In this document: positions 21,701-34,480 of the stretch, one piece after another
How the letters are laid out: the number at the start of each line of letters is the position of its first letter
Position numbering within the stretch: position 1 is the stretch's first letter
NCBI GenBank assembly: GCA_017607445.1
Contig: JAEVHH010000003.1
Location: 2,418,001-2,482,000, forward strand
DNA from: Histoplasma ohiense
Lineage: Eukaryota; Ascomycota; Eurotiomycetes; Onygenales; Ajellomycetaceae
Direction of reading: 5' to 3'
Length of the DNA stretch: 64,000 nt
Notes under the pieces: model-generated
What the model saw: only the letters and a program-made list of their open reading frames with translations
What the model was told of the DNA's origin: nothing
The model's database searches: none
Position numbers and translations under genes: made by a program

Positions 21701-22785
21701 ATATCAGAACCAGCTGTTTCTGTTGCTGATTCAGAGCCTATGGAGGGTGATATGCTGTCTGCCATCAAGAGCATTTGCTTGGATTGTCTGGAGAGGTTGC
21801 AGAACCCCTCAGTATACTCTTGCTTTGTGAATGATGAATGGATATGCTGTCATGTCTGTCATATATCAAATAGGAGTTGTGCTGCTGTAAGTTTTCTTAA
21901 ACTAAGATTGTTATGGATGCTAATGGGTTATAGATGTCTGAGCACTTTCATGAAACTGATCAATCTTTGATTGATGAATTTCATGAGATGCTGCTCTCTG
22001 ACAAAGTTCTGAATGAGAGATTTGCCATGTATCAAACTGCTGTTGTGAGGTTTGTACTTGATGTGCAGATCTATAAGAATGCAGATGAGGTTCTAGAATT
22101 CTATATGAACTCTGATGATCTGTTGTCACAGCAGAATGTGACATTCAATCATAGCAGCATTTCAGAAAGTGTGTTTTTGTGTTCTGCTATTACATCAGTA
22201 TCATCCTCACTGAGCCAAGATCTTGGTACATTATTTGAGTTGACTGATAATGTAGGCAAAGATGAGGAAGTGGACAGTTCCATTGAAGTGTTAGAAAGAA
22301 ACACAGCAGCATATTGCTGTTGTTGTATTTGACATTTGACAATGTCCCCCCACCATCATTGTGAGCCTGCTGAGGGTTGATGCAAAAAATGCAAGCACTG
22401 CTCGGTGACGAAGCACGCTTCTTATTAGATGCCAGTGGATGCTGTTGAATTGACTCAGGCGGTTATCAACACTGCTGAGGATCTAATTGTTGCTGATGCG
22501 GATGCTTTGAATGTTAACATTTTGCAGAGTGCTGTGACTGCAGTGGTTAGATTCTTTGCTGTGAAGATCTGGAAGATTCAATGAGATGGTTCTTCTGAGG
22601 CTCCAGCTGAAACAGTGATTGGTGAGATTCTGATGATTACATCATCAGTCACAGCTCCCAAGTCATTGTTGAAACATTGTGCTTCATCAGTTGAGGAAAT
22701 CCAGGATAATAAGCAGATTTGCCTTGATGACAATTTCTCAAATGACACTGATCAAGCTGAGACAGATCTGTTTTTTAATCTCTGA
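21701..22785 (+). pseudogene. Antisense six-Cys accessory gene of C1
   Basis: Encoded on the strand opposite to gag-pol, between the chromodomain and the 3' LTR. Exon 1 (21701-21886, 62 codons) begins with ATA where C0 has ATG, and holds the six-cysteine cluster at 21776-21880: CxxC, 11 residues, C, 7, CxxxC, 6, C. The intron is 21887-21933 (47 bp: GTAAGT donor, GCTAAT branch-like site, TATAG acceptor, phase 0). Exon 2 stays in one frame from 21934 to the TGA at 22785, with internal stops (for example 22330 TGA, 22426 TAG) consistent with CpG or C-to-T decay. It includes an acidic helical region, a second short Cys-rich stretch (CKKCKHC, about 22387-22407) and a C-terminal acidic segment. Total about 345 residues. 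Function unknown. Confidence 0.72.
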
Positions 22786-22828
22786 GTGGAATAAGTATAT
22801 TCAGCAGTCATTGTTGTCTTCTTTGTTT

Positions 22829-25800
22829 TCATTTACTGACTGACTTCTGATAGATTTTATTAAACTGTTCCAAGTACTTCTGGCTGTTCATCAAGTTTTC
22901 CTCAGATTCCCAAGAATTGTCTGTGTCTGTACAATCTTTTCATTTGACAAGATATTGTGTTTGACTGTGGTACTGATGCTTATCTAATATAGCTTCAACT
23001 TTTCATTCCTTTTGTATGTCTATAATTATCAGTTCTGCTTGCGGGATTTGTCTGTCGCACACATGATATGGTTTGAGAAGAGAAACATGGAATACAGAAT
23101 GAATTTCTTTATATTGTGATGTGAGTTTCAGTTTGTACACCTGCATACTGCAGATATCAATTATTTGGAAGGGACCCAAAAATCAATGATCTAGTTTGGG
23201 TGAGGATTGCAAGATGGATATATTTTTTGCATGCAGCATTACTCAGTCCTCTATCTTAAAGCTTTTTGATATATGATGCTGATTGTAATACTTTTTCTCA
23301 GCTGCTTTGACAGCTTTCAGACATTCTCAGATCTTGTTCTCTGCTTGCTTCATTCATTCCACTTGTTTCATCATCAATTTTGATGCATCCATGCTTGGGG
23401 GTTCCACATCTATGCGAAGTTCAGTTGGTCGGCCGATCATTGCTTCAGATGATGTCATTTTTATCAATGCATGGAAGGCATTGTTATATGCCCATTGTGT
23501 CAGAGAAATCCATTCTATCCAATTATCTTGCTGATAGCTGCAATATGTGTGAAGATAATGTTCAATCACCTGATTCAATTGTTCTGTTTGGCCATTGATT
23601 TGCAGGTGGAATGCCATCAATAATTTTTGTCAGACATGAAGCAGATAACACAATGTCAATCAAAACTTGCTATTTATTAATAAATCTCAGTCACTAATAA
23701 TGTTTGCAGATAGGCCAAAGTTCTTCACAACTCTTCATACAATAATGTCCACAAGTTCTTCTGCATCTAGCTCTGAAGATGTGGGCACAATTATGGCTCA
23801 TTTGATGAATAAATCAACAAATATGACAATAGCATTATAGGTTTGACTTCTCTTTTTATTATCTGACAGGCCTTCAATAAAGTCCATGCTAATTGTATGC
23901 CATTTCTTATCTGATACTGGATGTGGTTGTAGCAACCTGTACAGCTTGTGCTGTGGTATCTTGACACATTGACAAACATTGTAAGTTCTCACATATTCTG
24001 CAATCTCATCACTCATACCATGCCACAAGTACTTGTGTTTGATTACTTTGATGATTTTGTCATGTTCAAAATGGCCACCTTGAGAATCATCATGGTTCAT
24101 TTTCATTATTTCATGTCTTATGATCTTATCTTGTGGTATGTTGACTTTACCATCTTTTCTGAGCAGGTCATTTTTATCTACTGCTCAGATTGAATGATTA
24201 TCTATACTAGTATCACCCATCTCTAGTCTTCTGCAAAGTTCAGACATGTCAGTGTCTCTATTCTGAATCTGCAGTAAGAGTTCAATGATAGATTCAGCTA
24301 TCTCTTCACAATAGACTGTTTCAGACTCAAATACTTTGACAGCTAGAATCTGTGGCATCAGAGTCTCTAGATTTAACTCTGTAACATCTGTGACCTTGTT
24401 CTCATCTGCAGATGTGTTCTTTATTCTGCAGAGATGATTGTCATCAATGACTATGAGTCTCTTTGCCCAACAATTTTCATTAGCTTACAGATCTTTTCAC
24501 ATCATCTTGATATATTGATCTAACTTTGTGTTTTCTTTTGTCTTTAGTGACTTAAAGATCCTCTTACACAGCTTCTCTTGCAGAGTAGAGAGCTCCATCA
24601 AGAGAGCTGTGTGTTTTACAAAATCTGGATGACAACTTGATGCATCTGCAGGATTATTTTTCTCAGAATGATGCTCTATTTCAAAATCAAATGCTGAGAG
24701 CATTTCCATCCAGCAAATCTGACATTCATTTAGCTGCTTCATCATCATAAAGCACTGAAGGTTGACATGATCAGATAAAACAGTTATTGAGTGCCTGCTA
24801 CCATGTAAGTAGTGACACCATTGCCTGAAAGCTTCTACAATTGGCAACATTTCTAGATCATATGTTTGATAACATCTTTCTGTTTCTGTGAGCTTTCTAG
24901 ATCAGAATGTGATTGGGTGCCAGTGATCATTATCTATTAATTGTGATATTACTGCAGTGATTGCAACATCAGATCCATCCATTTCTATATGAAGTTTTCA
25001 CTGCAGATCAAAGTGGATCAACAATGATGCTTTTGTAAAGCATTCTTTTAACTGCAAAATTGCATGTCTGCAGTTTTTGTCTAACTGAACAGATGCATTA
25101 TTCTTCCCCCTTTTTGTTTCATAACCTTTTAACAATTCAGTCAGAGGTGCCGTTATTATTGAGAACTTGTATATAAATTGATGATAGAAATTGACAAATT
25201 CTAGAAATATTTGCAATTCATTTATAGTTCGCAGTTCTGGCCAATCTAGAATTGTGTCAACACAGCATTTCTCAACAGTAATGCTCTGCATGATAACCAC
25301 AAAACCCAAAAATCCAATTTCTGTTGCATGGAACATACACTTACTAAGTTTGGCATATAGTCTCCATCACCTTAACTGTTCCAGCACATTCTTAACATGG
25401 ATGACATGTTCATCAAGTGTGTTTGAATAGATTACAATATTGTCAAGATAAGTCATGCAATATACATCTAAAAGATCACTGAGAGCTTTGTTGATATAAG
25501 ATTGAAAGATCACAGAGACATTGATTAGCCCAAAAGATAAGACTAGATATTCAAAGTGTCCATATCATGTTCAAAATACTGTTTTTCATTCATCCTCTGC
25601 TTGTATGTGAATTCTATGATACACATCTCTGAGATTCAGTTGCATATATATCTTGGCATCTGCTAATCTATCAAGTATTTCACTTATCAAGAGCAGTGGG
25701 TATCAATTCTTGACTGTTATTTCATTCAATCCTTGATAATCCACACAAAGATGCAGGGTTCCATCTTTCTTGGGCATGAATAATACTGGTGTGCTGGCTG

Positions 25801-26490
25801 GGCTCTTGAATGGATGTATTCAATTCTTCTCTAATGTCTTTTCAATATATTCTCAGAGGACAGAGAGTTCTTGAGGTGATAGATTATATATCAGTTGGTA
25901 TGGGGGTTTCTTGCCAGGTTTGAGCTCTATGGCATGATCATGAGATGCATGTTCTGCATCAGATATGTCTTCTTGGAATACATCAAGATAATCTTTATAA
26001 TCATCTGAGATATTTGGCTCAGTTGCTGCACTCACAGCTCATAATGATAAGACAGTGAATATAATATTGCCATCATCAATTAGTGTTGTGAATTCTTTAG
26101 CAGTATCCAGATGTATGTGGTTAATATTCAATGCTTTTCTATAGATTCAGCATCTTCACACCCAGTCAATATCAGAGTTCACAGCTTTCAACCAAGACAT
26201 GCTCAAAATTACATCATATCTGCTAATGTCAGTCTCTTTGAAATGATGGAATTCTTCTTGAAGGATATGTTTGTCATCAATAATCTTCATTGCAGCTCTT
26301 TGTTGTTCATATGATTTAATCTTATAATTATCAACTGCTTCCACTACTTTTGGTTTACCTTCTGCCTTTGAGAAATATTTTGATGCCCAGGCATGGGACA
26401 CAAAGTTCACATCCACATCAGAATCCACTAGCATCCATGCCATCGACCATTCCACTTCTGTCAGCATCCACATATTCATCACCAATAATT
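22829..26490 (-). pseudogene. pol: Family C pol (PR-RT-RNaseH-IN-chromodomain), copy C1
   Basis: Minus strand. Protease: LVDSDVDVNFV at about 26400-26430 (active-site Gly changed) with the conserved DVILSMSWLK near 26190. RT: 26035 to about 25340, catalytic box YLDN at about 25455 (second Asp changed by CpG decay). RNase H: about 25000-24500 (NPADASSCHPD near 24650). Integrase: zinc region and core 24106-23798 (SMDFIEGLSD at about 23880), then 23620-23354 with NGQTEQLNQVIEHYL and WAYNNAFH. Chromodomain: about 23010-22860 (YLVKWKD-like, then W-SEENL). Stop near 22829. It converges tail to tail with the antisense gene, 43 bp apart. Confidence 0.93.
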
Positions 26491-27597
26491 GTTTATCTCA
26501 CAGTCTAGTTGTTCATATTCCCAATGCAGCAGCTGCTCCTACAATTGGAATTGCTGATTTTTTGCTTGTCAAACTTGGTTGCACTTTTCAGAGTGTAACA
26601 TCCAACAATCATTTGCAACATGACCCTTCTTATGACAGTGAGAACACTCCTTCATTCAGTTATATTTATCTTTCTTGATTTGTTCAGTTGAATCTGTTTG
26701 TTTCTCTCATTTCCTCTTGTTCCAACAGTTGCTAGATTTATCAGAATGATGCTGATTCCCTACAAATATCACAGATCTTCCTTTGCAAATAGCATGCTGT
26801 CACTCTGACATATTTTCCTTGAGAGTCTGTAGAGTTCAAAGCAACTCTTTGTAGTTCTGAGGCTCTTGATTTTGACAGTCAAGTTCAGTGTGTAATATCT
26901 TCAACATCTTACTATACAAGTTATCCATTCTTTGTTCTTCACTATATGGGGGTAAGTAGTATTCTCAGTCTTTGAGATATTTAGAGAAATCATATATCAA
27001 TTGTCATTCTTGTTGCTTTGCATCTTGAAATTTTTGACTTGCCAATCAGTGCTGGTTCTGTGGATTGTTAATTTGCATTTCTAGATGTGATAACATATTG
27101 TCAAAAGTCAACAGTGTTGCTCCTCCATGTCTCTCATACAATGATACAAAATTCAACCATTTCTGCTTAATATGGGTGTCAAGGTAGAGTTTAGCATCAT
27201 TTATCTTGTGTTCTTTCTTTCAATAATATCAGTGGTGGTGTGTAAAGAGAGTCAACATGTGATCTTTATAGTTCTTGAATTCTAACATATTTTTTCCTTG
27301 ATAATAGTCCTTAATCTCCAACCTCAGTGGTGTTTCATTATCATCATCCATATTGTTTGCAGATTGATTTTGCGGTGGTTCTGTGGTGATATTCTGGGTT
27401 AATTGAGGCTCAATAAGAGTATCTCCACAAATCTGCACTTCCAACTCATTGAGCCACTGTTGTGCATGCAGAATAGCTAATTGCTGCTCTCATTCACAAA
27501 TTTGATCATTCAACTGTTGCAAACATGCATTGTGATCATCGGAGACAGTAGAAGATTCAGATTGATTTTCAAGGGATCTTGCACATGTTGAAACCAT
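26491..27597 (-). pseudogene. gag: Family C gag, copy C1
   Basis: ATG at 27597. Gln/Leu-rich N-terminus, then the capsid region (good open stretch 27444-27229 containing LRLEIKDYYQGKNMLEF), and a single CCHC knuckle at 26605-26646 (CSHCHKKGHVANDC). The order fits Ty3/gypsy gag. Stops are scattered; the boundary with protease near 26490 is approximate. Confidence 0.88.
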
Positions 27598-27690
27598 CTT
27601 GCATGTTTTAACTAATGTTGTGTGTTTTAACTAACATTGCATGCTTTATTGTAGGTGTGCTTAACAACAGACCACTCAAATAAAGTTTAG

Positions 27691-27699
27691 AGTGATTAG
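27691..27699 (-). promoter_or_regulatory. Probable self-priming site of C1
   Basis: AGTGATTAG (plus strand), three bases from the 5' LTR, is complementary to CTAATCACT at 27792-27800 inside that LTR. Family B has the same 9-mer pair. Confidence 0.55.
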
Positions 27700-27702
27700 A
27701 AT

Positions 27703-27973
27703 TGTAAGAGATGGTTGTAGATATAATTATGAAAGTAGTGTGAAGTACACACATAGGATGTTAAGAAGGTAGCAATCTCTATTATTCAAAGCTAATCACT
27801 GATCTTCTAATATCTACAGATATCAGCAAGCATTATATAGACAACCACCACGCGCTACGGCCGTCTATGATGCTGTGCGCTATATCCCTCTTCATTAATT
27901 CTGGCGTGTTCTGTGTTCTTCTATCGCCACATAGCTATTTCCTAATATAGATATCTCCGTTGCGCCTATTACA
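27703..27973 (-). repeat. Family C 5' LTR of C1
   Basis: 271 bp, keeps CpGs near its outer edge (TGCGCCTATTACA) and in the ACGCGCTACGGCCG block. Confidence 0.95.
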
Positions 27974-27978
27974 ACTGC

Positions 27979-29553
27979 CTACAAAAAGCTGAACTGCAAG
28001 TGAACATTGACAAATGCAACTTTGAAACTAAGTCTACAATCTATCTAGAATTCATCATCAAAGCTGAAAGAGATGTATGCATGGATTCTAAGAAGATGAA
28101 AGCAATTCTCAATTGAGAGACATCAGTCTCAGTAAAAGAGACTAGAAGCTTCTTAGAGTTTGTCAACTTCTATCAAAGATTCATCAAAAACTTCTCTGAT
28201 ATTATACAACCACTGACAGATCTGACTCAGAAAGACATCATATTTCAATGAATTGATGAAGCAGATGCAGCATTTAAAAAGCTGAAGTGTATATTCACAA
28301 ACACTCTGATTCTGCAATCATTTGATTCAGATAAACATATGATTCTCAAAACAGAGATTTCAGATTATGTAGTAGATGAAGCACTGATGTAATATGATAA
28401 CAAAGATGTTCTACAATCTTGTGTCTTTATCTTGAAAAAGATGTCATCCACTGAATGCAACTATGAGATCTACAACAAGAAGCTTCTAGCAATTATACAA
28501 TATCTTGAAGAATGGGAATTCAAACTTATGAGTGTCAAGAGATTTGAGATTGTTATCAATCATAAGAATCTAGAGTACTTCACAATTATTTGTAAACTCA
28601 CTGAGAGGCATATGCACTGATCATTGTTTCTTAGCCATTTTTCATTCACAATTTGTTATTGATCTGAAGTAGAGAACACTCTTGTGAATGCTCTGTTTCA
28701 CTGAGAATAAGATATGTCATCTGATGACTTGAATGATAGATGGAAACACTGAGAGCATTGATTAATCAACTCTGCAATCATAAGAAGTTCTACACAATCA
28801 GACAAACTCTGTGTACATGTCAATCAGTTTCAAGCTCAAGAACTCTTGCTTGAAGAACAATGAAAGCTAGTGACAGAAGCAGATGAATTTTGACAACAAG
28901 TCATCAAAGTCATACAAAACAAAGCATCTCAATTCCCCACAGACATATATTCAAGAACAGATATCTCAGCATATTCAATCAATGATAACAACTGTCTACA
29001 CTTTCAAGATAGACAATGGATCTTCAATTCAGAATCTCTACAAACATAAATCATGCAAGAAATTCATGACTCATCAATGATCAGACACTCAGAACATAAA
29101 ATCATGTACAATATTGTTGCTTGAAAATTCTACTGATCAGATATGTTGAAAGATATACATCAGTTTGTACACAATTGTGATTGCTGTGACTCAGTGATGA
29201 TATGATGTGAACACTGAAAAGAAATGCTGAAGCCTCTATTCATCTCTGACTGAACTTGATGTGATATAGCTATCAATTTTGCAGTTTTCTTATCTGAAAG
29301 TGGAGATTCTATAAACATTCTAGTCATTGTCAATCAACTCAGCAAGAGTGTAATACTACAGCTCTGTGACAAAATGAACACTGAAGTAATTACAGATGTC
29401 TTCATCAGAAGTCTGTTCTATTATATACACAGTCTATCTTCATTCATTGTGTCAGATAGAGACAGTCAATTCATCAGTGCACTCTGAGTCTGTGTATGCC
29501 AATTATTAAGAATTGAATGAAAGTTATCAACAGTGTACCACTCAGAGACTGAT
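27979..29553 (+). pseudogene. pol: Family A pol, copy A2, middle piece
   Basis: Continues pol after C1. End of RT and tether (27979-28260), RNase H (TEISDYVVDEAL at about 28351-28383; open 28432-28620), integrase zinc region (about 29040-29170) and catalytic core with SDRDSQF at about 29453-29473. It ends in the HSETD segment at the LINE insertion. Many TGA stops. Confidence 0.88.
29540..29553. repeat. TSD of the LINE (left copy, 14 bp)
   Basis: ACTCAGAGACTGAT here and at 36236-36249. A1 has it once at about 13267-13280. Confidence 0.92.
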
Positions 29554-30229
29554 TGTTTGTTTGTTTGTATTGGTTTAACATCCCGGAGAAAACACGGGCA
29601 GTGTTCATGTTTCAGAAGCCTCTCAAAGGGCATGAAGATGTGCTACACTGAAGAGATTTCTATATACACAAAGAGAAAGAAAACAGAATTCAGATGACAA
29701 CTCTTGAGAAGACTCAGCTCATTGAAAAGAATTTTACTGAGCTGTACATTCACTTCTGATCTGATGTATGACCATTTATGATGAGGCTATAATGTGATTC
29801 CCAAGAGAATCACTGCTGCTGTGTCTGAAAGGCTTTATAGTGAATGAAGAGAGATAACTCTCTCAGTTGATCTGAGAACTGTCTATATTTCTAACAGCAG
29901 AGAAAAGACAGATGAGATAGACAAAAGAAAAAAGAAAAAGAGAGTGTTCTGAAAAGAAAAATAAAGAGAAGAGTGAAGAAAAGACTGTGTCCTCTGTGAC
30001 ATCTTGCAGTCATATAATTCAGCACAAATCTGAGAGAAGAGAGAGAAGAGAGCACTGAAGAAGATTGTGAGAGAAAAGAAATGAAGAGAGACAGAGAAAG
30101 CAGTGAGAAGAGAGAAGAAGAGTATATATCTGCAGCTGAGAGTATATCAACTGAGTCAGTATACAGACTGTACTGATTACACCACAGCTAGTTGAAACAG
30201 ATGAGTCAATCATACTGATTTAATCATTC
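29554..30229 (-). other. LINE 3' region
   Basis: No gene recognised. Includes the tail of TTTG repeats (29554-29568 on plus), a CpG-bearing block at 29581-29600, then purine-rich sequence. Small open stretches (30019-30213) are Ser/Leu-rich and not convincing. Confidence 0.5.
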
Positions 30230-30475
30230 ACATCAGTTGAATCAATTGAATTGATTGAACTGATTGAACTGATTGCATCAATTGTATCAATTGTATCATT
30301 TGTATCAATTGAACTGATTGAATCAATTGTACTGTTTGTATCAATTGAATCAATTGAGCTGATTGTATTGATTGAACTGATTGTACTGTTTGTACTGATT
30401 GCATCAATTGAGTCTATTGTACTGATTGAATCAGTTGTATCAGATATTGTGCTATCTGTACTATCTGTATAGACT
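30230..30475. repeat. 9-bp-type minisatellite in LINE 3' region
   Basis: About 245 bp of tandem ATTGAATCA/ATTGTATCA-like units. On the minus strand it is open (30220-30561) and reads as a Ser-Thr-Ile-Asp repeat with a three-residue period; on plus it reads Ile-Glu/Val-Ser. A coding role is doubtful. Confidence 0.85.
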
Positions 30476-30999
30476 TGGAACTGCTGTGAGGGGCTGTCAG
30501 ATGATGTGTGCTCAAACAGCTGTGTTATCTCATACAGTACTGTGTGTAGAACTGTGTGCAATCAAGCAGTTCTACAAAGTCTGTAGAAATCAGAGACTCT
30601 AGATAGACAACAGCTGTTGCTCAGTTGTGTGATTATACTGTTGATATTTTGAGTCAGTGAGAGAAGTGTCTCTGTGAGTGTTGATAGAGTATCAAATATT
30701 CTGAGCTTTTGTTGTATTTATAGACACAGATGAGTCTCATATCTGCATGCTGAAAGCATCTGTGATATCAGAAGAAGTCTTCATAAGAGAAATGAAGTGC
30801 AAGTCAGCAGTGAAGAGCATGCTGTGACATACTGAGCTCTGAAGAGATTTTCATTTATTATTTCACAGTCAGTCTGCTGAATCTTCAGCTCTGATATCAG
30901 TCAGAGAGCTTTTCACAGACTCTGTTTCATCACTTTCATTCTGTCTCTTGACTGAGCTGCTTGATCACTGTGCAGACCCCACTGACTGTAGATATGATT

Positions 31000-33900
31000 T
31001 CAAATTTATAGACTGAAACTGCAGTAGATGAGATTATCTACTTAGTCAGACAGTCTGCTTTCTCATTATCCTCTATTCTCATATACTCAGAGACTCATTT
31101 CAGATCCATATTATGTTGTCTGAGAAGTTTATAGCAGCAGCTGTAGACTCAGTTCAAGAAGACTACTGCACTGCTCTGTATGCTTTAGATGACTGAGATG
31201 TTGTCAAAGCAGAGTCAGATTCAAAAACTGATATCATCATCTGTGACACAGAGTGAAAGCTTCATCACATACTCTAATACACAGCAGATATCAGCTGCCT
31301 CAGTATCAAAGATATGTGATATAGAACTCAATACAGCTGAGAAGTTGATCAGCTCTTTATTTCTTTGATAGACTATAAAGTTATAGCTTACTCATCTGCT
31401 GTTGTCAAGAATCTGTTCTGATTCATCTGAGAAAATATATAGATCTGTTGAAGATTGACTTCTTCATTATTTCTTAAATATCTGAGCAGTACTTTTTTTG
31501 TCTACATTCTCTGTGAGATCTGTCTCACATTTCTCTGAATAGTATGAGATGATAAGTGTGAATCTATTGACTGTAGATAGCAGCATCTTCAACCTCTGAA
31601 TCTTGATCTTTGAATGCTGTTGAGTTCCAGCCTCTCTTTCATATGTGATCATTGAAGAAGTTATTTATGAAGTCAGTGAATATCTCTCATTCATCATCTG
31701 AAGTCTTGTTGCAAAACATATTTTGATCTTCTTCAGAGCTATCATTGCTGATGAAAGCTCAGCATCTCAGTATAGAGTTGCAATGAGTGTTATACAGAAA
31801 ACTGAAAGAATTTCTCTGACTGTCATGATAAGCATCTTCTCAACTGTTTTTATATATCATTTCAGATGAAAGCTGATCTTCTCACTTCTGCTCATATATC
31901 TTACTGATTGTGTGCAATCACTGTATCAGATCTCTGTGTTATAGAGCAGTAAGAGAATCATATAGATAGTGATCATCTTCTGCAGAGCATCTGCTGAAGA
32001 CTCATTTCTAATCTTCTCTAGATTTCAGATATACTGAGTCACAGTTCTTGATTTCTTTATCTGAGCAGAGATGTATAATCTTCAGATAAGTCTTCTATCA
32101 AAGTATACACTCAGTCAACAGAGTATTGACTTTTGTTCAACTGAGACAGTGACAGAGTGTATGATCAGATTCTCTGACACAATTACTGACAGCACTTTAT
32201 TATATTGCTTTCTTGTGAGATGAATTATTTCAAATTTCTCTGATATAAAGACTATCTTATTTGTCTTCTCTCATCTCAGAATACTCTGTATATCATGGCT
32301 GAGAAGAGTAGCATTGCTGTCAAGCAAGTGTATAACTCATCAAATATTCAGATCATCTGCATAATCAAAGTGCAATTTCAGATTCTGCTACAGCAGCTCT
32401 GTCAGATACAGAAGAAACAGTATTAATAACAGAGAAAATCTCTGTAGTATATCATATTGCATCTGATGTACTGCTGTAATGATTCTCTTCAGCTGAATCT
32501 GAGCTCTATATTTGATGAGAAAGCTGTCAATGAGTTGTAGCAGCTTGCACAGTTATTTCTGTTGTATCATTTACTGAAGCAGTCATCTGCACAGCACAGC
32601 ATCAAAGACACTCTGTACATTCATTGTAATCATGAATATCTTCTTATTTTATGCAAAGACTGTCTTCATTTCATGAGTGAAAGCAGCTATCAGATTCATT
32701 GCAGATCATCTGAGCAGCATCTCTTCATACTACAAACTGACTATATTATGAATGAGTGCTGTGTACATCAGTCATCTTACAACAATGTATTTCAGTTTTT
32801 TGAAGATTACTGAGAGAAAAGTAATAAATCTTCAGAAGTGAACTGAGTTTCTGTCTCTTTTATCTATCTTGAATATCATTGTCATCTCTGTCAGCTTTCA
32901 GATTTGTGAGAAGTGGCAGAGCTGAAGACAGCAGTTGTATAGCTGCTATACAAAGAGAGACATATACTATCAGTATACTTTGAGCAGCTGCACTGTGATT
33001 TCATTCATATCTGAAGAGATACTCTGTACTTCAATGATGTTGCACCATATTTTCTTCATTTCAACTCAGAGATTTCAGAACAGGTTTTTCATGCTGCTTC
33101 AGTGCTCATTATTCAATGAATTGTATTTCAGATCATCAGCTGAGTTGTATTGCTTTAGAATGATTTGCTGAAGTGTCTCAGCTTTGACAGCTGTCTCTTC
33201 TATGATTTGATTCTCAATCATCAGAGAAGATGCTCTGAGATTGAGTTTCAGCTCATATTATGCTATCATCTGATACAGATCTCTGTCATCTCTGATTTTA
33301 TTGATTATCTGTCTTCAGTATACACACATAATCTTGCACATTGTGTTCTTGAATCAGTGTTTCACAATCTCTGTCTGATGAGTGATGAGCTCTTGATGTA
33401 CTCTTTGACAGTCTGCTGTTCATCAGAGAGCTGTAGTCTGTTCTTATTGCACTGACTTACTGACTGTCTGAACTGCAGTCAGAAGATTCTGAATGAAGCA
33501 TCAGATCAGATCATCAAACTGTGCTGCATTTTCAACTCTATCTGAGTAAAATATATTTATTATGAAATCTCTGATAAAATCTGCAAAGAGCTTCAGCTGA
33601 GAGTCTGTGATCTTGATCTGAGCTTTGCTCTGCTGTGTCTGAGATGTTGTTGATAGTATAATAATTATAGACTGATGATCTTAGCTGCAGTGTAAATCTT
33701 GACACACTGAAGTGGAAACAAAGATCATATTTAAGAAGATGAAATCAATTATATAGTCTGCTGTATAAGTTGAAATATCTATCTCTTTCACAAAGTTCAT
33801 TCTATATTCACTGACTCACTGAACAAGCTTCTCTTCTCAGTGCAGATTCACTGTCTCTGATTCAAAGATATCATATCATATATTGAAATCTCCATCTACT

Positions 33901-34480
33901 AGATAGCAGACTGATGAACTCAAATTGATCAGATAGTTCATAACTGTATCTGTCTCAGACTGTCTGTACACATTGAGAATATGACAGTTATTGATACTGA
34001 TTCACAGCAGATTTCTGTTTTGCATAGATCAGTGTTGCTGTACTTTTATCTTTGAACTTTTGTGTATGTATATCATGACTCAGAGTCTCTTCTTCTCTCA
34101 CTGCTTCAGATTAGTGTCATCTCAGTGATCTATAGATGCAAAGCACTCATATGCTGAGTGATTAGAAGTCTTGATATCAGAGTGTGTGTAAAACTTCTGT
34201 ATACAGATCACTTCACAGCTCTGTTTGAAAGTAAGCTGTAGAGCTGCTGTGTGACAGAGAATTGCTTTGACTGTATTTATTCAAAAGATCTGCAGAGAGT
34301 GATTTTTCTGCTGATTGTTTCTACAGCATCAGCTGTATTACTGATGTTGATATTCTAGCATGAAAAGTCACTTGATGAGCTGCTGTCAAAGTTCATTTAT
34401 AAAATGAGATTGAAGAGTCTCAGATCTGTTGTCTGTATACTGAGACTAGATTATTTTTTGACTGCTTGACTATACTGTCA
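31000..34480 (-). pseudogene. LINE ORF2: endonuclease, reverse transcriptase, RNase H
   Basis: Would nick target DNA and reverse transcribe the LINE RNA in place. Reading leftwards from about 34480: apurinic-type endonuclease with GDFN at 33882-33893, RT with the catalytic YADD box at 32352-32363, and RNase H whose NEKAD motif is at 31053-31067. TGA and TAG stops occur every few dozen codons, nearly all at CGA, TGG or CAG-type positions. The start is not defined. Confidence 0.85.

Larger units (their letters stand above)
20887..27973 (-). mobile_element. Family C chromovirus, copy C1 (full length, least decayed)
   Basis: 7087 bp, minus-strand coding, TSD ACTGC, LTRs of 271 bp each. The two LTRs differ at about twenty positions, all transitions with no indel, so the element was intact on arrival and mutated by C-to-T/G-to-A changes. 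Order on the minus strand: LTR, primer site, gag, protease, RT, RNase H, integrase, chromodomain, then an antisense gene on the plus strand, then LTR. It has longer open stretches than its neighbours, fitting a later arrival. Confidence 0.95.

Noticed and set aside
30251..30472. Plus-strand Ile-Glu/Val-Ser repeat protein
   Set aside because: A simple tandem repeat reads open in several frames; no start context or flanking coding sequence on this strand.
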